Source: an uncultured Luminiphilus sp. (GTDB lineage: Bacteria; Pseudomonadota; Gammaproteobacteria; Pseudomonadales; Halieaceae). From it: 64,000 bases of DNA. Within the stretch, counting starts at the first letter, position 1. Each line of letters starts with the position of its first letter. Shown in pieces: positions 57,588 to 64,000 of the stretch. Where the stretch lies: assembly GCA_905182485.1 (NCBI GenBank), contig CAJJBO010000015.1, forward strand, positions 1 through 64,000, given 5' to 3'. The translations under genes and the position numbers were made by a program. The notes beneath the pieces were generated by a model. That model did no database searches and was not told where the DNA came from. It saw only the letters and a list, made by a program, of their open reading frames with translations.

Positions 57588-59114
57588 TTACGCTGCTGTA
57601 TACGAATCGAGTAAATGTCGCTTGTACAGTTTCCCATTATCCATTCTGGGCAGCTGCTCCAAAAAATCGATGGTCTTGGGTACCTTGATACTAGAGAGTC
57701 GATCCCGCATCCACTCCGTTAACTCAGCAGCAGTTTGCTCCGTCGCATCGGCCCAGTTAACCGGCTGGATAACGGCAGTCACCGCCTCACCATACTCAGG
57801 ATGTGGCACTCCAAATACTGCCGCATCCGCCACCTTATCGTGAGACACTAAAAGCCCCTCTATTTCCGCCGGGTAGACATTGACCCCTCCGGTGATGATG
57901 GTGAAGTTTTTACGGTCTGTCAGATAGAGGAACCCCTCCTCATCCAGATAACCCATATCACCGGTGGTTGCCCAACCCTTATCGTTAAAGGCCTCGCGTG
58001 TCTTTTCCGGCTCATCGAAATATTCAAAAGGTCGGCTATCGGCAAAGTAAATCTCACCGACTTCTCCAGCCGCCAATACCTCACCCTCCTCACCAACAAT
58101 TCTAGGATCACCGAAAAGAGGCCGGCCCACCGAGCCTTTGTGAGTGAGCCAAGCTGCAGAATCGATAATGGTGAAGCCGATCGACTCGCTCGCAGCGTAG
58201 TATTCGACGATGACCGGACCCCACCAGTCAATCATTTGCTCCTTGATGTCGATCGGGCATGGCGCTGCCGCATGAATCGCTACTTTCATGGAGCTCAAGT
58301 CATAACCAGAACGGTTCGCCTCCGGCAACTTGAGCATGCGCACGAACATGATGGGCACCCACTGACTGTGGGTCATCTGATACTGCTCGATAAGGGCCAA
58401 CGACCGCTCCGGGTCAAATTGCTCCATGATCACGGAGGTCCCGCCCAATCCCAGTACCATCAAGTTGTAGTGCAAGGGGGCCGCGTGGTAGAGCGGCGCA
58501 GGCGACAGATAGACGGTCTCCTCTCCAAAGCCAAACAGCACACCAATACTACCGGTTAGCGGATGCGGAGCCTGAATGCTATCCGAATGGGGCTGCCAGA
58601 ATACCCCCTTCGGTTTGCCGGTTGTTCCTGACGAGTACAGCATGGGAGCACCCAAACACTCATCTTCAATCGGTGTCTCTGGGCAATCATCTAACAGCCC
58701 AGTTAATGTATCAAAGCCCTCGATATCGCCCCCAACAGAAAGGCAGCGCACTAATCCAGCCGCGCTCCGTGATGCCTCTGACGCCACAGCAGAGAGACTG
58801 GATGACGCGATGAAAACTTTGGCCTGACAGTTATTGATGATGTAGGCCGTCTCGTCTTTCTTGAGATGAGTACTGATTGGCGTAAAAATGATTCCGGCGC
58901 GATTGGCCGCCTGCGCTACCTGCAGGAACTCAGGACAGTTTTTGAGCATCATGGCGATATGGTCGCCCGGTTTCAGCCCCAGTGAGCGCAATAGGTGCGC
59001 AATTTGGTTCGACCGACGATCCAGCTGCCCATAGGTCACCGTCTCGCCAGAGTTGGCCATTATGTAGGCCGGTCGATCTGGCGTCTCGATGGCATAAGTC
59101 GAAAAATGCGTCAT
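57588..59114 (-). CDS. Fatty-acid-type CoA ligase (AMP-forming)
   Basis: A 508-residue ANL ligase. It has Y-S-S-G-T-T-G-K-P-K-G, Y-Y-A-A-S-E-S, G-W-A-T-T-G-D-M-G-Y, D-R-K-N-F-T-I-I-T-G-G-V-N-V-Y-P and the complete C-terminal domain with catalytic Lys in R-M-D-N-G-K-L-Y-K-R. The GGVNVYPAEIE segment resembles ligases for sterol-derived or other bulky acids, but the substrate is not certain. It is divergent from the D-glutamate operon by 55 bases. It is intact, unlike the ligase at 52991. Confidence 0.92.
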   Translation of the reverse strand: MTHFSTYAIETPDRPAYIMANSGETVTYGQLDRRSNQIAHLLRSLGLKPGDHIAMMLKNCPEFLQVAQAANRAGIIFTPISTHLKKDETAYIINNCQAKVFIASSSLSAVASEASRSAAGLVRCLSVGGDIEGFDTLTGLLDDCPETPIEDECLGAPMLYSSGTTGKPKGVFWQPHSDSIQAPHPLTGSIGVLFGFGEETVYLSPAPLYHAAPLHYNLMVLGLGGTSVIMEQFDPERSLALIEQYQMTHSQWVPIMFVRMLKLPEANRSGYDLSSMKVAIHAAAPCPIDIKEQMIDWWGPVIVEYYAASESIGFTIIDSAAWLTHKGSVGRPLFGDPRIVGEEGEVLAAGEVGEIYFADSRPFEYFDEPEKTREAFNDKGWATTGDMGYLDEEGFLYLTDRKNFTIITGGVNVYPAEIEGLLVSHDKVADAAVFGVPHPEYGEAVTAVIQPVNWADATEQTAAELTEWMRDRLSSIKVPKTIDFLEQLPRMDNGKLYKRHLLDSYTAA

Positions 59115-59126
59115 GGCTGCCTCTAT

Positions 59127-59155
59127 TTCAGATTATCATTCCCCTTAACTATACA
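59127..59155 (+). promoter_or_regulatory. Possible sigma-70 promoter of the D-glutamate operon
   Basis: TTCAGA and TATACA are separated by 17 bases in the 55-base divergent gap. The match at -35 is weak and the leader would be very short, so this is tentative. Confidence 0.3.
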
Positions 59156-59169
59156 AGTTCGGACTGGAG

Positions 59170-59969
59170 ATGGTAGTGACCAGCGACAGCGAATCTGGCC
59201 TCGATATCAGGCGCCTCTGCCGCACAGGGGACTTCGTCGAGCCCACGTCAGGGCGTGCGCCTGGGTACGTCCAGTGCAACGTCGTGATGATGCCCGCCGA
59301 TTCAGCACACCACTTTCTGGGCTTCTGCGAGCACAATCCTCGTCCCTGCCCGCTGCTCGCAATGAGCGAGGCGCCCGGCTCTGTCGCGCTAACGGCTTTG
59401 GCAGCGGACATCGATATACGCACTGACCTCCCTCAGTATCGAATCTGGCAAGACGGCATGCTCACTGAACGCTGTGACAACGTGACGCACGTCTGGGAAG
59501 ATGACTGGATCGCTTTTGCGCTTGGCTGTTCCTTTTCGTTTGAAGAGGCACTCATCGGTGCAGGCATAGCCGTTCGCAATATCATTGAGGGAGTCAACGT
59601 CCCGATGTATCGCACTAATATCCCCTGTACACCAGCTGGCCCCTTTGCGGGCAATATGGTGGTCAGCATGCGTCCCATGCCAGCGGCCGACGCCATTGAA
59701 GCGATTCAAATTTGTGCTCGCTTTCCATCTGTTCATGGCGCGCCCATCCATATCGGGGACCCTGGCCACCTCGGCATTGATGATCTCGGCCGCCCTGATT
59801 TTGGCGACCCCGTCACCCTGCACTCCACCGATATGCCGGTATTTTGGGCCTGCGGTGTCACGCCTCAGGTGGCTGTTGAAAATGCTAAACCCGCCTTGCG
59901 ATCACCCACGAACCCGGCCACATGCTTGTGACCGATCTTAAAAACACCGACTTGGCGATATCACGATGA
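59170..59969 (+). CDS. DUF1445 family protein, D-glutamate cyclase N-domain type, one frameshift
   Basis: About 265 residues of the YcsI/DUF1445 family. Conserved stretches are G-R-A-P-G-Y-V-Q-C-N, F-C-E-H-N-P-R-P-C-P-L-L, G-C-S-F-S-F-E-E-A-L, N-V-P-M-Y-R-T-N-I-P-C, F-P-S-V-H-G-A-P-I-H-I-G-D-P and F-W-A-C-G-V-T-P-Q. The mammalian protein DGLUCY, made of DUF1445 and DUF4392, converts D-glutamate to 5-oxo-D-proline. The open frame leaves the family at about 59895; shifted, it gives I-T-H-E-P-G-H-M-L-V-T-D and a TGA at 59969 that overlaps the pxpA ATG. The start may be GTG 59176, which has GGAG six bases upstream. First gene of the operon; DUF4392 is the fifth. Confidence 0.88.
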
Positions 59970-60707
59970 AGGAACACTATAGATTTAAATTGTGATATGG
60001 GCGAAGGCTTTGGCCCCTGGAAGATGGGTAATGACGAAGGCATCATGCCCCTGATCGATGCGGCAAATATCGCCTGCGGCGGTCATGCGGGTGACCCCAG
60101 CACGATGCGTCAGTGCGTTGCGCTGGCGCGCAAGCACAACACCGAAATTGGCGCACATGTATCATACCCGGATAAAGAAGGTTTCGGGCGCAGAGCAATG
60201 GACATCCGCGGGCAAGCGCTCGTGGATTTGATTCACTATCAAGTGGGCGCACTGGACGGTATTGCACGCGCGCACAGTCGCCGCGTTACCTACATCAAAC
60301 CCCATGGTGCGCTGTATCACGCCATACTCGCTGACCCCAGCCTCATGAATGACATCATGCGCGCGGCCGCGAGTTGGCATGCCAACTTAGAGCTCGTAGT
60401 CCTCGCCACCCCGAGAGATCGTAAAACAGTCCAGCTCGCCGTAGAACACGGCCTCAACTTGCGCTACGAAGCGTTTGCTGACCGTGGCTATACGACCCGA
60501 GGGCTCCTTCTGAGCCGAGACAAGCCCGGTGCGGTGCTGACACCTGAGGAGGCGGCACAGCAAGCGATATCCATCACTCACAACAAACTAAAAACATCTA
60601 GGGGAAAACGCATACCCGTCAGTGCCGACACGTTGTGCGTTCACAGTGATTCACCGGGCGCAGTGAAGATGATCCGCGCCATTCGACAGGCCCTGGATCA
60701 ATCGTAA
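59966..60707 (+). CDS. pxpA: 5-oxoprolinase subunit A (LamB/YcsF)
   Basis: A 246-residue subunit of the bacterial ATP-dependent 5-oxoprolinase. The conserved start I-D-L-N-C-D-M-G-E-G-F-G-P-W is present, then A-N-I-A-C-G-G-H-A-G-D-P, I-G-A-H-V-S-Y-P-D and Y-I-K-P-H-G-A-L-Y. The first in-frame ATG (59997) would cut off I-D-L-N-C-D. ATG 59966 overlaps the upstream stop as ATGA and would reach this frame if one extra base near 59976 were removed (M-K-E-T-I-D-L-N). A direct ATA start at 59979 with AAGGAA upstream is the alternative. The rest is intact. Confidence 0.92.
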
Positions 60708-61403
60708 ATGGCATTTACCATCGGACCAGCCGGCGACACGGCGATGCGCCTGAGTTTTCAGGAACCGCCCAGCCCTCGTCTGACTCGATTATTGCTGCAG
60801 CTGCAGCGCACTGCGCAGGACTATTTTTTTAACGCACTCAGTGACAGCGTCGTGGGCTATGCCACCCTCACACTATTTTTTACCCCACTCAGCTTGCAAC
60901 GTGACCAGGTAGCTGCCTGGCTGGAAAAGACAGTCCGCTCGCTGAGCGACTCGCAAGAGACCCAGGCTGCGCACAGCAAAGAGACCGTGGTGCTCCCGGT
61001 TTTTTATGATCCAGCTGTAGCACCCGACCTAGTGACTTTGGCCGACGACCTAGGCATGACCATTGACACACTGACCACCTTGCACAGCGCAACGCCTTAC
61101 TTCGCTTACGCGACTGGATTTGCTCCCGGATTTTGCTACCTCGGCACACTGGATCCACGCCTAAAAACACCGCGACTGAGCACGCCTCGGCAGCGTGTAC
61201 CCGCCGGCGCGGTCGCCATCGCAGATCAACAAACGGCCGTTTACCCCTGTGAGTCGCCCGGTGGGTGGCGAATCATTGGCGCGTGCCCGGTCACGCTGTT
61301 TGATCTTGCCGCCACGCCCTTTAGCACGCTGGCTGTGGGGGATTCAGTGCGCTTTGAGGCCATCGATGAGCAAACCTACCGCTCGCTAGGGGGGCAACTG
61401 TGA
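60708..61403 (+). CDS. pxpB: 5-oxoprolinase subunit B (KipI)
   Basis: A 231-residue subunit. T-P-Y-F-A-Y-A-T-G-F-A-P-G-F-C-Y-L-G is the KipI/AHS1 hallmark, with R-V-P-A-G-A-V-A-I-A and P-G-G-W-R-I-I-G-A-C-P following. With PxpC it forms the ATP-dependent part that activates 5-oxoproline. It starts immediately after the pxpA stop and its own stop overlaps pxpC as GTGA. In Bacillus the same protein was first named for kinase inhibition. It is intact. Confidence 0.94.
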   Translation: MAFTIGPAGDTAMRLSFQEPPSPRLTRLLLQLQRTAQDYFFNALSDSVVGYATLTLFFTPLSLQRDQVAAWLEKTVRSLSDSQETQAAHSKETVVLPVFYDPAVAPDLVTLADDLGMTIDTLTTLHSATPYFAYATGFAPGFCYLGTLDPRLKTPRLSTPRQRVPAGAVAIADQQTAVYPCESPGGWRIIGACPVTLFDLAATPFSTLAVGDSVRFEAIDEQTYRSLGGQL

Positions 61404-62332
61404 GAACGCTGACCCTCGACAAAGCGGGCCTCGCCTCCACCATACAAGACGGTGGTCGACTCGGCATCCTGCACGCCGGCATTGCCGCCGCAGGCGCTAT
61501 GGATCCTCTCGCATTGAAGGCTGGACAGCATTGCCTCGGACATCATGCTGGAGAGGCGGCTATCGAGATCGCTTATGGCAATGTCAGGGCAACGCCGTCC
61601 CACGACTGCGCCCTGGTGGTCACGGGCGCACCCGCGATGCTACTGATTGATAACGAGTCTGTGCCTATGAGGTCCATACAGACACTCAGCGCCGGTCAGA
61701 CACTGACTATCGGCCCGCCGTCAGAGGGCATCTACAGTTACCTCCACGTCTCAGGAGGCTTTAATACTCACCCCATTTTTAACAGTCGGAGTACCTCTCC
61801 AAGAGAGGGCATCGGCGGATTACATGGCGGTTACCTTCGAGATCAAGACACAGTCCCTCTGGGCGACGGCGCACCACCCATCGACACTTGCGGCGCGGAC
61901 CCGGGTCTGTGCAGCATCGAACAACGAGACGTTTTGACGCTTCGCTACGTACCGGGCTACCAATACGATGAGCTTGCCCCTGCGCTCATTCAAAGGCTTA
62001 ACGGGGACCACTTTGAGGTGACCTCGAAAGCCAATCGAATGGGGGTTACCCTCAATGGCCCTCCGTTGAAGACCGGTGTAGAGTCATTACTGTCAGAGGC
62101 AACCTGCCAGGGCGCCATTCAAATTCCACCCGACGGAAACCCTATCGTCCTCATGAAAGATCGACAAACAATGGGTGGCTATCCCATTCCCGGCGCCGTC
62201 ATTGAGAGCGACTGTGTGCGCCTTGCTCAAGCACGGCCAGGACAGAAAATTCGTTTCGCCGCTTGCACTCCGCAGGAAGCCGACAATATCAGGTGGCTAG
62301 AACACCATTATGTTGAGACGCGACTGCGATGA
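61400..62332 (+). CDS. pxpC: 5-oxoprolinase subunit C (KipA)
   Basis: A 310-residue biotin-independent AHS2-domain protein, related to urea amidolyase and allophanate hydrolase halves. Motifs include S-T-I-Q-D-G-G-R, G-A-M-D-P-L-A, R-M-G-V-T-L-N-G-P-P-L, Q-G-A-I-Q-I-P-P-D-G-N-P-I-V-L-M-K-D-R-Q-T-M-G-G-Y-P. The start is GTG 61400 inside the pxpB stop and the end overlaps the next ATG by four bases. It is intact. Confidence 0.94.
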   Translation: MRTLTLDKAGLASTIQDGGRLGILHAGIAAAGAMDPLALKAGQHCLGHHAGEAAIEIAYGNVRATPSHDCALVVTGAPAMLLIDNESVPMRSIQTLSAGQTLTIGPPSEGIYSYLHVSGGFNTHPIFNSRSTSPREGIGGLHGGYLRDQDTVPLGDGAPPIDTCGADPGLCSIEQRDVLTLRYVPGYQYDELAPALIQRLNGDHFEVTSKANRMGVTLNGPPLKTGVESLLSEATCQGAIQIPPDGNPIVLMKDRQTMGGYPIPGAVIESDCVRLAQARPGQKIRFAACTPQEADNIRWLEHHYVETRLR

Positions 62333-63183
62333 GAAATCAAGCCACCCTCACTGTTTCAGAAACGCTTGAAACGCTTTTGGTAGCCCATAATCACCGGGGC
62401 ATGCGGGATGTGCGAGCAACGCTAGAGCCTGGCTACTTGCTGCGCGCTGCGGACATGATTCGCGGCTGCACGGGGCGAGCTTATATCCTAACGGGCTTCC
62501 CTGTAGCCGGCACATTTGAGACAGACGGACCGGCTGGCGCAATGGCGTTATACCAACTTTTACTGCAACGCGGCGCTCAGCCGACGATCCTATCCGACCG
62601 ACCCATTACCCATGCTTTATCGAAAGACTTCCTGTGTACTGAACTCGCTACCGGCACCCGTGGCGAAATTGCTGACGCGGTCTCTTTGCTGTATCAGCAG
62701 GCCCCACCTGACCTAGTGATAAGCATCGAACGCCCAGGGACCGCGGCGGACGGTCACTGTTACAATATGGCAGGCGACGCTATATCAGCGGCTTGCAGCT
62801 CGGCCGAGCCCTACCTTGAGCTCGCCACCTGCCCTACGATTGCGATAGGAGATGGCGGCAACGAGTTAGGCATGGGCAAAGCCCAAGCAGCCCTCACCTC
62901 ACTCAATATCAGGGCGGCGATTAGCGATTGTGATGAATTAATTGTGGCAGACGTGTCGAATTGGGCTGCCTATACTCTCTATGCCCTTGTTCAGTGGTTA
63001 GATAACAACCCGCACGATCTAACGCTCGATATTCAACAGGCGTTGGCCTACCTCGTTGCTGTTGGCGCGGTAGATGGTGTCACGGGGCTGCCCACCCCAA
63101 CCGAAGACGGATTTCCTGCCAACGCCGGCCCCGACCTGCTAGCAGAAGCCAACACCATTCTGACTAGGACGGCAGCGGCATGA
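62329..63183 (+). CDS. DUF4392 protein, D-glutamate cyclase C-domain type
   Basis: A 284-residue protein of DUF4392, the second half of mammalian D-glutamate cyclase (DGLUCY). Key stretches are I-L-T-G-F-P-V at 53-59, T-D-G-P-A-G-A at 65-71, I-E-R-P-G near 133-137 and G-D-G-G-N-E-L-G-M-G-K at 174-184, likely the metal/ligand pocket. In vertebrates this domain is fused behind DUF1445; here it is a separate gene four positions downstream. It overlaps pxpC (ATGA) and the transaminase (ATGA). The predicted reaction is D-glutamate to 5-oxo-D-proline together with DUF1445. It is intact. Confidence 0.88.
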   Translation: MRNQATLTVSETLETLLVAHNHRGMRDVRATLEPGYLLRAADMIRGCTGRAYILTGFPVAGTFETDGPAGAMALYQLLLQRGAQPTILSDRPITHALSKDFLCTELATGTRGEIADAVSLLYQQAPPDLVISIERPGTAADGHCYNMAGDAISAACSSAEPYLELATCPTIAIGDGGNELGMGKAQAALTSLNIRAAISDCDELIVADVSNWAAYTLYALVQWLDNNPHDLTLDIQQALAYLVAVGAVDGVTGLPTPTEDGFPANAGPDLLAEANTILTRTAAA

Positions 63184-64000
63184 CCATTGCTTATCTCAAC
63201 GGCGACTTTGTCCCACTGACCGAGGCCCGCATCTCGCCCATGGACAGAGGCTTCTTATTCGGCGATGGCGTCTATGAAGTCATTCCCAGTTATGAAGGCC
63301 AGTTTGTGGCGCTGGATTATCATCTGGAGCGATTAAGAAACTCCCTTGAGGGCATTGATCTGGCCATCAACCAGTCCAACGAGCAACTGGTCGCCTTGCT
63401 TGACGAACTGTGCCGACAAAATGGTGGCGGTGATCAAGGGGTGTACCTTCAAATCACACGAGGAGTCGTAGAAAAACGACAGCATGCCTTTTCCGCAGAG
63501 AGTACCCCAACAATATTCGCCTACCCTTTTCCGATCGCGTCACCATCAGACGGCTCACCTGCTAATGCAACATGCTTTACTGCGGTAACCCGAACCGATA
63601 AACGATGGGCGCGCTGTGATATTAAGTCGACTGCGCTCCTTGGTAACGTGCTGCATATGATGGAGGCCGTTGATGACGGGGCTCAGGAAGTCCTGTTGTT
63701 CAACGAACGCGACGAGCTCACTGAAGCTGCAGCCTGTAACGTGTTTATTGTCGACGCGGGTAAAATACTCACGCCAGCACTCGATCATCACATTTTACCC
63801 GGTGTGACGCGTCGCCTCTGTCTCGACCTCTTGGCGGCACACACCAACTGGAGCGTCGAAATTCGACCTGTCACGCGTGCGGAAGTCCACAGCGCCGAAG
63901 AAATCTGGCTCAGCTCGTCGACCAAGGAGCTGGCTCCAGTGATTCAGATCGATGGTCAGCCAGTGGGGTTTGGCCAGCCCGGTCCACTGTGGTCTCAGGC
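63180..64000 (+). CDS. D-amino-acid transaminase (class IV), 3' end outside the window
   Basis: 273 residues are visible. The fold-type IV PLP Lys is Lys149 in R-C-D-I-K-S-T-A-L-L-G-N-V-L, and D-R-G-F-L-F-G-D-G-V-Y-E and T-E-A-A-A-C-N-V-F-I are conserved. C-D-I-K-S-x-x-L-L is typical of D-alanine transaminase, which interconverts D-Ala, D-Glu and other D-amino acids with 2-oxo acids; branched-chain (IlvE) and aminodeoxychorismate lyase relatives differ here. ATG 63180 overlaps the DUF4392 stop. In this operon it would supply or remove D-glutamate. Confidence 0.9.
   Translation, partial: MTIAYLNGDFVPLTEARISPMDRGFLFGDGVYEVIPSYEGQFVALDYHLERLRNSLEGIDLAINQSNEQLVALLDELCRQNGGGDQGVYLQITRGVVEKRQHAFSAESTPTIFAYPFPIASPSDGSPANATCFTAVTRTDKRWARCDIKSTALLGNVLHMMEAVDDGAQEVLLFNERDELTEAAACNVFIVDAGKILTPALDHHILPGVTRRLCLDLLAAHTNWSVEIRPVTRAEVHSAEEIWLSSSTKELAPVIQIDGQPVGFGQPGPLWSQ

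Noticed and set aside
59389-59823. 144-residue minus-strand frame
   Set aside because: Shadow of the DUF1445 gene; no start site and no family resemblance.

Overview
The window is a gene-dense piece of a gammaproteobacterial chromosome. The core block nadB / rpoE-rseA-rseB-rseC-mucD-lepA-lepB-DUF4845-rnc-era-recO, with sdhE/ygfZ, lptFG/pepA-holC-valS, trhO-bolA, rapA, tatD and adk nearby, is organised as in Pseudomonas-like gammaproteobacteria. The surrounding P450, ferredoxin, diiron oxygenase and acyl-CoA genes recall marine oligotrophic relatives (OM60/NOR5 or SAR92 type); that placement is inference. I found no rRNA, tRNA, CRISPR array, insertion sequence or phage gene, and no stretch over 300 bases without a gene.

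Layout: (1) 1-4224, leftward: FAD monooxygenase, ATP-grasp enzyme, cytochrome P450 and Rieske oxygenase in one tightly packed unit, with an MFS transporter divergent to it (4434-5591). (2) 5547-8902: an acyl-CoA thioesterase, then a CsoR-controlled metal cluster (csoR, predicted beta-barrel protein, His-rich/HMA protein, MerT-like protein) with a convergent PepSY protein. (3) 9003-13402: DUF429 protein, 2Fe-2S ferredoxin, R2-like diiron protein, divergent AraC regulator, GST-like protein. (4) 13555-25686: H1-like Lys/Ala protein, adk, mazG, cysM, then recO back to the sigma-E operon. (5) 26422-47703: nadB, ygfZ, ung, rarD-like, a secreted protease, trhO, bolA, lptGF, pepA-holC-valS, csp, a methyltransferase, a TPR/TonB-like protein, LysR, tatD, rapA. 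(6) 47725-59114: DUF3604 protein and an acyl-CoA catabolic group (enoyl-CoA hydratase, CaiB/racemase, acyl-CoA dehydrogenase, two CoA ligases, APH-like kinase, patatin lipase). (7) 59170-64000: a tightly coupled operon DUF1445, pxpA, pxpB, pxpC, DUF4392, D-amino-acid transaminase.

Two units deserve most attention. The right-hand operon carries, as separate genes, both halves of the mammalian D-glutamate cyclase (DUF1445 and DUF4392), together with the three-subunit 5-oxoprolinase and a D-amino-acid transaminase. That is a plausible complete route from D-amino acids via D-glutamate and 5-oxoproline to glutamate. The left-hand unit combines an unassigned ATP-grasp enzyme with three different oxygenases and a transporter, which looks like a small specialised-metabolism pathway.

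About twenty otherwise convincing genes (P450, ATP-grasp, csoR, lepA, rpoE, nadB, ung, pepA, holC, valS, rapA and others) are interrupted by one or more small indels. Because so many are essential and the residual reading frames are well conserved, most of these are probably sequence errors rather than real pseudogenes. I give the full reconstructed extent of each gene and say where the frame breaks.
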